Positions 1 to 6,402 of a stretch of DNA of 64,000 bases are shown here, one piece after another. This DNA is from Bacillus_BD oryzisoli_A (GTDB lineage Bacteria; Bacillota; Bacilli; Bacillales; Cytobacillaceae). The notes beneath the pieces are model-generated. The model had not been told where the DNA came from, did no database searches, and was given only the letters and a program-made list of their open reading frames with translations. Numbering within the stretch: position 1 is the first letter of the stretch; each line of letters starts with the position of its first letter. The DNA lies in NCBI RefSeq assembly GCF_043641075.1, contig NZ_JBHZRC010000001.1, forward strand, positions 1,054,001-1,118,000, given 5' to 3'. Position numbers and translations under genes: made by a program.

Positions 1-41
1 TGATTGGCTTGTTCAACTAACTCTGCAACGGTACGAAACAT
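1..41 (-). CDS. sdaAA: L-serine dehydratase, alpha subunit (5' end only)
   Basis: Only the first 13 codons are in the window; the gene runs off the left edge. The ATG at 39-41 is preceded by a GAGG ribosome binding site, and the peptide starts MFRTVAELVEQAN, which resembles the start of the SdaAA subunit of two-subunit serine dehydratases. It lies 62 bp downstream of sdaAB on the same strand, the usual order of the pair. The alpha subunit of this family carries the iron-sulfur cluster that deaminates L-serine to pyruvate and ammonia. The call rests mainly on context because so little of the protein is visible. Confidence 0.75.
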   Translation of the reverse strand, partial: MFRTVAELVEQAN

Positions 42-103
42 ATATCCTCAACCTTCCCTCATTGTTGCTTTTCACTTGTGTTTTTGGACCATGCGGAAGG
101 GTT

Positions 104-766
104 TTAGTCGGCAATTTTTGTTACCTTGCTAATGTTATCGAGCTTCTCCAATTCTTTTATGATAGAAGGATCAATCATTTGATCGACTTCGATGGTCATA
201 AGGGCCTGTTTTCCAACTTCTTTTCTAGCTACCTCCATATGTCCAATATTGATTAAATACTTTGACAGCACATTCGATACACTTGCAATCGTTCCATATT
301 TATCATGATGAAAAACAAGGATGGCAGGATGATTACCCGAAAGGCGTAATGCAAAGCCATCAACCTCAATCACTTCGATTTTACCACCGCCAATTGAAAT
401 ACCAACAAGCTCCAATTCCCCATTTTCATCACCAATGCGGACGCGAGCAGTATTTGGATGATAGGGAATAGCCTCTTCTATGAGAAATTGAACTACGATT
501 CCTTTTTGCTGTGCGATGGTTATCGAATCAATAATTCGTTTATCGAAGGTATCAAAATCAAATAAGCCGCCAACAATGGCTACATCTGTTCCATGCCCAC
601 GGTAGGTTTGGGCAAAGGATCCATATAAAGATATCTTTACCCATTTCGGTTCCCTGCTGAATAAACTGCGTGCAACTCTGCCAATTCTTGCAGCACCTGC
701 TGTATGAGAGCTAGAAGGTCCAATCATGATGGGCCCGATAATATCAAATACACTTCTATACTTCAC
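104..766 (-). CDS. sdaAB: L-serine dehydratase, beta subunit
   Basis: The 220-residue protein matches the beta subunit of the iron-sulfur L-serine ammonia-lyase that converts serine to pyruvate and ammonia in the cytoplasm. The N-terminal part has the family motif IGPSSSHTAGAARIGRVAR (about residues 15-33), and the last 75 or so residues form an ACT-like regulatory domain. The start is a GTG at 764-766 with a GGAGG site about 9 bases upstream. sdaAA follows 62 bp downstream. A long hairpin with a T-run separates it from the fakA unit, so it is probably transcribed separately, though I see no convincing promoter in the short gap. Confidence 0.93.
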   Translation of the reverse strand: MKYRSVFDIIGPIMIGPSSSHTAGAARIGRVARSLFSREPKWVKISLYGSFAQTYRGHGTDVAIVGGLFDFDTFDKRIIDSITIAQQKGIVVQFLIEEAIPYHPNTARVRIGDENGELELVGISIGGGKIEVIEVDGFALRLSGNHPAILVFHHDKYGTIASVSNVLSKYLINIGHMEVARKEVGKQALMTIEVDQMIDPSIIKELEKLDNISKVTKIAD

Positions 767-810
767 TTCACAACCTCCAGATTAACGGAGTAGTTTCTTC
801 ATAAAATAAA

Positions 811-893
811 AAATGGGTATAATCGTTCTTGATAGTTTATCGTAACAAGTCATTAATTGTTACAATAAAAATCAAGAGGATTATAACCCATTT
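811..893 (-). terminator. Long imperfect hairpin downstream of fakA, likely terminator
   Basis: An 83-base inverted repeat pairs AAATGGGT-ATAATC with GATTATAACCCATTT (one bulge). Inner arms CTTGAT/ATCAAG and GTAACAA/TTGTTAC pair as well. On the minus strand it is followed by six T residues and a further T-rich stretch (801-813), as in an intrinsic terminator for the yloU-fakA transcript. The stem is unusually long for a terminator, so a small palindromic repeat that also terminates is possible. Confidence 0.6.
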
Positions 894-913
894 AATATCA
901 CACTATCGTTGTA

Positions 914-956
914 GGAGCATGAGGCCTAAAGCTTGTCACTCCTAGGCATATGCTCC
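914..956. repeat. Hairpin-forming inverted repeat between fakA and the terminator
   Basis: GGAGCAT (914-920) pairs with ATGCTCC (950-956), and the inner arms GCCTAA and TTAGGC-like sequences extend the stem. No T-run follows on either strand, so it does not look like a terminator by itself. It may protect the 3' end of the fakA message or be a small repeat. Confidence 0.4.
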
Positions 957-970
957 ATAATACTTTTACA

Positions 971-2653
971 TTATTCCACCGCAATGATGAATGGATATAA
1001 CGGCTGCTGACCGTTATGCACTTCCACTTCAACATCTGAAAAGCGTTCCTCGATAAACGCAACTAATGCTGCCAAATCTTCTTCAGATGCGTCTGTCCCT
1101 TTTAAGATGGTTACTATTTCTGAATCATCATCAATCATTTTCTCTAACAGTTCATTTGCAGTGAGTTGCTTGTCTTTATTTTTAACTACAATTTTGCCGT
1201 CCAATATTCCCATAAAATCATCTTTCTCAATTTCAAGTCCATCAATGGTTGTATCCCTTACAGCAAAAGTAATTTGACCTGTTTTAACGTGCTGCATTGC
1301 ATCAGACATATTCTTTTTATTTGCAGCTAGGTCAATAGTAGAATTAAATGCCAACAAGGCAGATAATCCTTGTGGTACCGTTTTAGATGGAATGACAACT
1401 ACATCCTCATCACAAAGCTCAACTGCCTGCTCAGCGGCCATAATAATGTTTTTATTATTTGGCAGGATGATTACTTTATGTGCGTGTACTTCTTTTATGG
1501 CTTTTACAATGTCTTCCGTGCTTGGATTCATCGTCTGTCCGCCCTCGATAACAGCATGTGCACCAATACTTCTAAAAAGATCAGCTACACCGCTTCCCAT
1601 CGAAACCGCTACAATACCGAATTCCTGCTTTTCCTTTTTAGGTGCAGGCGCTGCTTCTTTTAAAACAGAATGTGTTTCACCAACGATATTCGTATGCTGC
1701 TGACGCATATTTTCTATTTTCATGTTAATCAGGCTTCCATAGCTTTGACCATAATTTAGCACATTGCCCGGTTCTTCTGAATGAATATGCACTTTTACAA
1801 CCTCATCATCAGAAATAACCAGCAAGGAATCACCTAATTTGCTTAAATCCTGTCGGAAGGCTTCTTCGGAAAAAGGCTTATTCACCAGCTTCTTATCCTC
1901 AAGCTTTACCATAAATTCAGTACAATAGCCAAAAACAATATCAGATGTATTGATATGGCCTTGAACACTTTTATGGTGCTCAGCACTTACCAGCTCATCC
2001 ATCGATGGTAAGCTTGCAGGTGAATCAGGCAGCTGTTCCCCTTTAAGTTCAGCAAGGAAGCCTTCATAGACAAAAACCAGACCTTGTCCGCCGCTGTCAA
2101 CGACACCGACTTCCTTTAACACTGGCAGAAGATCAGGTGTACGGTTTAATGATGCTTTCGCTTCTTTCACAACCTCTTCCATAATGTAAATAAGGTCATC
2201 GCTTTTTTGGGCAGCTTGTACCGCCATTTTTGCTGCATCTTTTGCAACGGTAAGGATCGTTCCTTCCACAGGCTTCATAACGGCTTTATAGGCTGTTTCA
2301 ACTCCAGCCTCAAATGCACGAGCAAAATCATTTCCGTTAATTATTGCTTTTTGCTCAATAGCTTTAGAAAAGCCGCGAAATAGCTGTGATAGTATAACGC
2401 CCGAGTTTCCACGTGCACCCATTAACAGGCCTTTTGATAGTGCTAACCCAACTTTTCCAATATGTTCTTGAACATTTTGTTTAACTTCTTTCGCCCCAGA
2501 AGTCATTGATAAATTCATATTTGTTCCAGTATCACCATCCGGAACAGGGAAAACGTTTAATGCATCAACATAATTGGCATTGGTTGCTAAATGATTAGCT
2601 CCCTGTATGACCATTTCTGCGAAACGCTTTCCGTCCAAAACTGTAATTGACAC
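971..2653 (-). CDS. fakA: Fatty acid kinase catalytic subunit FakA (DhaL/DAK2 family, YloV)
   Basis: The 560-residue protein has an N-terminal DhaL-type kinase domain with the ATP/Mg motif VFPVPDGDTGTNMNLS (about residues 35-50) and the MGARGNSGVILSQ segment. A middle region and a C-terminal DegV-like domain follow, the architecture of FakA/YloV. In the family, FakA phosphorylates fatty acids bound to a separate FakB carrier so that they enter phospholipid synthesis; no fakB is in this window. The gene lies 16 bp after yloU, an adjacency common in Firmicutes, and ends before two hairpins. The start is an ATG with a GGAGG-like site just upstream. Confidence 0.93.
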   Translation of the reverse strand: MSITVLDGKRFAEMVIQGANHLATNANYVDALNVFPVPDGDTGTNMNLSMTSGAKEVKQNVQEHIGKVGLALSKGLLMGARGNSGVILSQLFRGFSKAIEQKAIINGNDFARAFEAGVETAYKAVMKPVEGTILTVAKDAAKMAVQAAQKSDDLIYIMEEVVKEAKASLNRTPDLLPVLKEVGVVDSGGQGLVFVYEGFLAELKGEQLPDSPASLPSMDELVSAEHHKSVQGHINTSDIVFGYCTEFMVKLEDKKLVNKPFSEEAFRQDLSKLGDSLLVISDDEVVKVHIHSEEPGNVLNYGQSYGSLINMKIENMRQQHTNIVGETHSVLKEAAPAPKKEKQEFGIVAVSMGSGVADLFRSIGAHAVIEGGQTMNPSTEDIVKAIKEVHAHKVIILPNNKNIIMAAEQAVELCDEDVVVIPSKTVPQGLSALLAFNSTIDLAANKKNMSDAMQHVKTGQITFAVRDTTIDGLEIEKDDFMGILDGKIVVKNKDKQLTANELLEKMIDDDSEIVTILKGTDASEEDLAALVAFIEERFSDVEVEVHNGQQPLYPFIIAVE

Positions 2654-2669
2654 AATTCTTCCTCCCTCA

Positions 2670-3032
2670 CTACGGATTCGTTACACGAACACCCTGAACG
2701 TATATATTTACTGTGTCAACGGCAAGTCCAACTGTTTTATCCAATGTGTATTTCACTTTTGATTGTACATTATGGGCAATCTCTGAAATTTTTGTTCCAT
2801 AGCTAACGATAATATACATATCAATATGTACTTTTTCCTCTTCTTGACGTACAATAACGCCGCGTGTAAAGTTTTCTTTTCGTAGAATATCTGTTAGACC
2901 ATCTTTAATTTGGTTTTTTGAAGCCATCCCGACTATTCCATAACAATCAACTGCAGCACCACCTGCAATGGTTGCTACAACGTCATTTGATATATCTATT
3001 TGTCCGTATGTTGTTTTTAATTCAATGGACAT
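2670..3032 (-). CDS. yloU: Asp23/Gls24 family envelope-stress protein YloU
   Basis: The 120-residue product begins MSIELKTTYGQIDIS and has the Asp23 domain over nearly its full length, including GGAAVDCYGIVGMASKNQ. Members form membrane-associated or stress-related assemblies in Firmicutes, but the exact role here is not known. A 14-codon longer reading frame exists (to 3074), but the ATG at 3030-3032 has an AAGGGGG site seven bases upstream, so I take that start. It is 16 bp upstream of fakA and almost certainly co-transcribed. The structured repeat at 3164-3312 lies upstream, so the promoter must fall between them or beyond the repeat. Confidence 0.9.
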   Translation of the reverse strand: MSIELKTTYGQIDISNDVVATIAGGAAVDCYGIVGMASKNQIKDGLTDILRKENFTRGVIVRQEEEKVHIDMYIIVSYGTKISEIAHNVQSKVKYTLDKTVGLAVDTVNIYVQGVRVTNP

Positions 3033-3163
3033 GAGTTTTCCCCCTTTTGGAAATTGCTCCTTGACTAATGACATTTTACTATAAGCTTTCCTTTTTTAAA
3101 AGGTATACTTATTATGCGTCAATTTTCGTGAAATTATCTCACTGTGCAGTTTGTATGTAAAAA

Positions 3164-3312
3164 GGGCAAGCGCCCTCCGCATCTAATACTATCGAGCTGC
3201 AGGCGCTAGGGACTCGGGTCATAAGCCAATCGCTTCTGAAGGCAAAGAACGCCTTCTGCCAGCGCTCGTCTTATGCCGGTCGTCCCTGGGCAAGCGCCCT
3301 CCGCATCTAATA
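3164..3312 (+). repeat. Structured repeat element, copy 1 (five-stem hairpin bounded by direct repeats)
   Basis: A 25-bp exact direct repeat (3164-3188 and 3288-3312) encloses a foldable core. Stems: P1 3202-3207/3293-3298, P2 3208-3213/3282-3287, P3 3220-3225/3270-3275, P4 3231-3234/3261-3264 and P5 3238-3243/3251-3256, with apical loop AAAGAAC (3244-3250). Copy 2 at 47742-47884 has the same stems with compensatory changes and the same loop. There is no open reading frame and no transposase. It sits between the divergent yloU and rpmB genes. It is probably a non-autonomous repeat common in this genome; the function is unknown. Confidence 0.8.
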
Positions 3313-3351
3313 TTGTCAAGTAATTTTTCTTGAAAGGTTTGGTTTTGAGTA

Positions 3352-3380
3352 TTGCATTCGGTAAGGTTGTGTGATAAATT
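3352..3380 (+). promoter_or_regulatory. Possible SigA promoter for rpmB
   Basis: TTGCAT (3352-3357) and TAAATT (3375-3380) are separated by 17 bp and face rpmB, about 140 bp upstream of its start. Both boxes are only moderate matches to TTGACA/TATAAT, so this is tentative. Confidence 0.3.
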
Positions 3381-3401
3381 ATTAAGGTATCTTTAATGGA
3401 T

Positions 3402-3499
3402 GAAAAACGGAGTCTGTCCAGTTTTTCTCATTTTTCCAGATTATGCAAAGATCTGATTAATAAAAATGTAACTGAACTGTATGAATCGATTCAGTTTTT
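3402..3499 (+). promoter_or_regulatory. rpmB leader with two terminator-like hairpins
   Basis: Two hairpins precede the rpmB ribosome binding site. The first pairs GAAAAACGGA (3402-3411) with TCC-A-GTTTTTC (3417-3427). The second pairs AACTGAA (3470-3476) with TTCAGTT (3490-3496) and is followed by TTT, ending five bases before AAGGAGG. The arrangement resembles an attenuator or a ribosomal-protein autoregulatory leader, but no specific ligand motif is recognisable. Confidence 0.4.
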
Positions 3500-3519
3500 C
3501 TAGTAAGGAGGGAAAATAT

Positions 3520-3708
3520 ATGCCACGTAAATGTGTTGTAACTGGTAAAAAGACAACTACAGGTAATGCACGTTCCCACGCGATGAACGCTAACAAACGT
3601 ACATGGGGTGCTAACCTTCAAAAAGTTCGTATTCTTGTGAACGGAAAGCCAAAGCGTGTTTGGGTTTCTGCAAGAGCGTTAAAATCAGGTAAAGTTGAAC
3701 GTGTATAA
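3520..3708 (+). CDS. rpmB: 50S ribosomal protein bL28
   Basis: The 62-residue basic protein begins MPRKCVVTGKKTTTGNARSH and is full-length bL28, a component of the large ribosomal subunit. The reading frame opens 13 codons earlier at 3481, but the ATG at 3520 follows a strong AAGGAGG (3505-3511) and matches the family start. This L28 has one N-terminal Cys and lacks the CxxC pair of zinc-binding forms, so it appears to be the zinc-independent type. It is one of only two plus-strand genes here, as in B. subtilis where rpmB opposes spoVM, and it has its own terminator directly downstream. Confidence 0.97.
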   Translation: MPRKCVVTGKKTTTGNARSHAMNANKRTWGANLQKVRILVNGKPKRVWVSARALKSGKVERV

Positions 3709-3716
3709 TAAAGATT

Positions 3717-3745
3717 GACGTCCTTATCAAAGGACGTCTTTTTTG
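3717..3745 (+). terminator. Intrinsic terminator of rpmB
   Basis: GACGTCCTT pairs with AAGGACGTC around a short ATCA loop and is followed by six T residues. It starts nine bases after the rpmB stop codon. Confidence 0.9.
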
Positions 3746-3790
3746 TGTATGCCTATTTGAGATAAGAAAACGCTGGAGCTAGACCATGAA

Positions 3791-3813
3791 CAAAAACACC
3801 CAGTATTGGGTGT
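3791..3813 (-). terminator. Intrinsic terminator of spoVM
   Basis: On the minus strand ACACCCA pairs with TGGGTGT around a four-base loop, followed by TTTTTGTT. It lies 76 bp after the spoVM stop. Confidence 0.75.
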
Positions 3814-3888
3814 ATAAAGATAAAATTTTGTGTTGTCTTCCCCTTTTGATTCTATCTAAATTTCTAAGAATACTCCTAAAAATGCTTG

Positions 3889-3969
3889 TTATCCCTTTTT
3901 AAAGGTACCTAACATCGCCCGGACAAGACCGCCTAAAAATTTAGGCAATTTAATTGTATAAAATTTCAT
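3889..3969 (-). CDS. spoVM: Stage V sporulation protein M, amphipathic helix peptide
   Basis: The 26-codon frame gives a peptide that starts MKFYTIKLPKFLGGLVRAML and ends in a GTFKKG tail, nearly identical to B. subtilis SpoVM. The ATG (3967-3969) is preceded by GAGGAGGG. In B. subtilis this peptide inserts into the positively curved forespore membrane as an amphipathic helix and anchors the SpoIVA coat base, and it is made in the mother cell. Pro9 and the Lys/Arg pattern of the helix are present. It lies between rpmB (convergent) and thiN, its usual place, and is easily missed because of its length. Confidence 0.95.
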   Translation of the reverse strand: MKFYTIKLPKFLGGLVRAMLGTFKKG

Positions 3970-4087
3970 AATTATGTCCCTCCTCAAACATCATACAAAC
4001 TAGGTAGCATTATCCAACTAGTGAATTTTTCAACCACATTATCTTATTCAAAGATCTGTAATAAGTACGTTTATATTCAAGCATTTT

Positions 4088-4735
4088 TTAATCGGTACTT
4101 CTTACAATCATTAATATGCCTTCAGAAAAAGAAAAAGTACCATAATCATCAATAAGCTCATTACTAATACATAATGTCGAACCAAGCGAAATATGACGAT
4201 TTGTCAAAGGATATTTAAAACCCTTTAATGTTATCCCCTTCACGTCATTTGAAAGAGGGATAAAAGAAATATATTTCTTCTCAGCCAATTTTTGAATTTG
4301 ATATTCCCCAGCCGTTCGGATATAAATTGTGTTTTGCACGTCAATCATTTCAATTTGAACTAGAGGATTATCCAGGCTTGCCTGAAGTAATAATTGAACA
4401 TTTCCAAACATATGGTCAAGTCTTCCACCCGTTGAACCAAACAATCGAACGAGGAGCGGCTCTTGGGTAATAGCCCAATTAAGCGCATGCTCCATATCTG
4501 TTTCATCCTTCTCAGGTTTATATTTTTTTAATTCATGGACCCTCTCTTCAATCATTGAAAATTCCGCTTCTGAAACAGAATCAAAATCACCGAATGCAAT
4601 TGCAGGTTGAATTCCTTTTTCAATTAATGTATAGACACCGCGGTCAACCCCTACCCATACGACATCCGGCTCTTGATACAAGCTTAAATCTGGAAGGAGA
4701 TAGTCTGGTCCGCCACCTAATAAATGTATGATCAC
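4088..4735 (-). CDS. thiN: Thiamine pyrophosphokinase
   Basis: The 215-residue protein matches ThiN/YloS, which transfers pyrophosphate from ATP to thiamine to form thiamine diphosphate. Visible motifs are the N-terminal LGGGPD, FGDFDS (substrate and Mg binding), EKDETDMEHAL, FGSTGGRLDHMFGN and the C-terminal ISLGSTLCISNEL. I place the start at GTG 4733-4735, eight bases after AAAGGA; a TTG three codons upstream directly abuts that site and is less likely. It follows the rpe terminator, so it may have its own promoter. spoVM is 118 bp downstream. Confidence 0.92.
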   Translation of the reverse strand: MIIHLLGGGPDYLLPDLSLYQEPDVVWVGVDRGVYTLIEKGIQPAIAFGDFDSVSEAEFSMIEERVHELKKYKPEKDETDMEHALNWAITQEPLLVRLFGSTGGRLDHMFGNVQLLLQASLDNPLVQIEMIDVQNTIYIRTAGEYQIQKLAEKKYISFIPLSNDVKGITLKGFKYPLTNRHISLGSTLCISNELIDDYGTFSFSEGILMIVRSTD

Positions 4736-4784
4736 TTTTCTCAATCCTTTCTTTATGTATAATAAATTCTTTGAAAATCAAAGA

Positions 4785-4817
4785 AAGAAGCCCGCATTCT
4801 AGCTGACTTCTTTTTTT
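4785..4817 (-). terminator. Intrinsic terminator after rpe (possibly bidirectional)
   Basis: AGAAG and CTTCT form the base of a stem, with a GC/GC upper part and short mismatches. It is followed by TTTCTTT on the minus strand and by TTTTTTT on the plus strand. It closes the long coaBC-to-rpe unit. Confidence 0.65.
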
Positions 4818-4824
4818 AAATTAT

Positions 4825-5469
4825 TTATCCCTTTAAAGCTGCAATGGCTTGCTGTCTATCCTTTTGATCATAAACGGCAGAGCCAGCTACTAGAACAGTT
4901 GCACCAGCTTCAATGCAAAGGGGTGCCGTTTCTTTATTTACACCACCATCTACCTCAATCTCAACCGTTAATCCTTTTTGATCGGCCATTTCTTTGACTT
5001 GTTTGATTTTTCCAAGCACTGATGGAATAAACTTTTGTCCACCAAAACCAGGATTTACAGACATTAATAATACCATATCGAGATCGTCTATAATGTGTTC
5101 AATCATTTGCACAGGAGTTGCTGGATTTAGAACAACACCAGCTTTTACACCGAAGGATTTAATTAGTTGAATCGTCCGATGCAAATGTCTGCATGCTTCC
5201 ACATGGACGGTAATATAATCAGCACCTGCTTTTGCAAAGGCTTCAATATATAAATCTGGATTTTCAATCATTAAATGTACATCGAGTGGCAGCTTTGTAA
5301 CTGGTCTAATGCTTTCAACAATTAGTGGGCCAATCGTTATATTTGGGACAAAATGTCCGTCCATCACGTCCACATGAATATAATCGGCTCCGCCTTTTTC
5401 TACGTCCTTAATCTCGTCTCCCAATTTAGAAAAATCAGCAGATAGTATAGATGGTGCAATTTTTATCAT
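4825..5469 (-). CDS. rpe: Ribulose-phosphate 3-epimerase
   Basis: The 214-residue TIM-barrel enzyme interconverts ribulose 5-phosphate and xylulose 5-phosphate in the pentose phosphate pathway. The family motifs are clear: IAPSILSADFSKLGDE at the N-terminus, the metal-binding HVDVMDGHFVPNIT, DVHLMI, LMSVNPGFGGQ and EVDGGVN. The ATG follows GAGGTATTAGCG. It begins two bases after the rsgA stop, so it is co-translated with rsgA and prkC, and it ends before an intrinsic terminator. Confidence 0.97.
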   Translation of the reverse strand: MIKIAPSILSADFSKLGDEIKDVEKGGADYIHVDVMDGHFVPNITIGPLIVESIRPVTKLPLDVHLMIENPDLYIEAFAKAGADYITVHVEACRHLHRTIQLIKSFGVKAGVVLNPATPVQMIEHIIDDLDMVLLMSVNPGFGGQKFIPSVLGKIKQVKEMADQKGLTVEIEVDGGVNKETAPLCIEAGATVLVAGSAVYDQKDRQQAIAALKG

Positions 5470-5471
5470 CG

Positions 5472-6353
5472 CTAATACCTCGGCTTTCTATTTTTTATTT
5501 CGTCCAGGAACTCTAAATAATGTTCATATCGGTAGGCTGGCAGTTCCCCATTCTCATAGGCAGATTTAACCGCACATTTCGGCTCAGAGATATGCAGACA
5601 TGCGCGAAACTTACATTCTTCACTAAGTGTTTGAATTTCAGGGAAACAGAAAGTTAGCTCCTCTGCCTCAATTTCAGTAAACTCTAATGAACTAAACCCC
5701 GGTGTGTCTGCGACAAGTCCCTCACCAATATGAATGAGTTCAACATGACGAGTTGTATGCTTTCCCCGGCCAAGATGGTTTGATATATCATTTGTTTTTA
5801 AGCTTAAATCCGGGCGAAGAACATTCAATAAAGAGGATTTGCCAACTCCTGACTGCCCGGCAAAGACAGAAATGTCCCCCTTTATATATGGTAATAATTC
5901 GTTAATCCCTTCCTCTGTTTCTGAGGAGGTTAATAAAACTTCATAGCCTGCTTTCCGATAATTATCTGCAAATTTGTGGATGTTGTTTTTTTCTGCTTCA
6001 CTCGTCAGATCCATTTTTGTAATACAAATCAATGGACGGATTCGATTATATTCAATTAATACCAGGAACCGATCCAGCAAAGCTGTACTAAAATCAGGTT
6101 CCACTGCCGAAAAAACGAGGATAGCTTGGTCAACATTTGCGATCGGTGGACGAACCAACTCATTTTTTCGTTCTTTTATTTCCAGAATGTAGCCTTCCGT
6201 GTCATTTTCAGCTTGAAACACTACTTCATCTCCAACTAATGGAGTTATTTTATTTTTACGAAAAATTCCCCGACCACGGCATTGAACTAATTTATCATTA
6301 CTTAAAACATAATAAAAACCACTCAACGCTTTTACAATTTTGCCTTCAGGCAT
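5472..6353 (-). CDS. rsgA: Small ribosomal subunit-dependent GTPase RsgA (CpgA)
   Basis: The 293-residue protein is a circularly permuted GTPase that acts late in 30S maturation. An N-terminal OB fold (residues 1-65) precedes motifs in permuted order: G4 TKMD (112-115), G1 GQSGVGKS (166-173) and G3 DTPG (216-219). A C-terminal zinc site uses C247, C252, H254 and C260. In B. subtilis CpgA is a substrate of PrkC, whose gene is directly upstream. Start ATG with AAGGGAGC upstream; rpe follows after two bases. Confidence 0.97.
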   Translation of the reverse strand: MPEGKIVKALSGFYYVLSNDKLVQCRGRGIFRKNKITPLVGDEVVFQAENDTEGYILEIKERKNELVRPPIANVDQAILVFSAVEPDFSTALLDRFLVLIEYNRIRPLICITKMDLTSEAEKNNIHKFADNYRKAGYEVLLTSSETEEGINELLPYIKGDISVFAGQSGVGKSSLLNVLRPDLSLKTNDISNHLGRGKHTTRHVELIHIGEGLVADTPGFSSLEFTEIEAEELTFCFPEIQTLSEECKFRACLHISEPKCAVKSAYENGELPAYRYEHYLEFLDEIKNRKPRY

Positions 6354-6402
6354 AGCAACGCTCCCTTAATTTTTATATTATTTTCAACGAATCACCTTTT
6401 CT

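Noticed and set aside
3033..3163. Promoter for yloU-fakA
   Set aside because: TTGACG is present near 3117-3122, but the downstream sequence at 17 bp is TTAAAA. No box pair is good enough to report.
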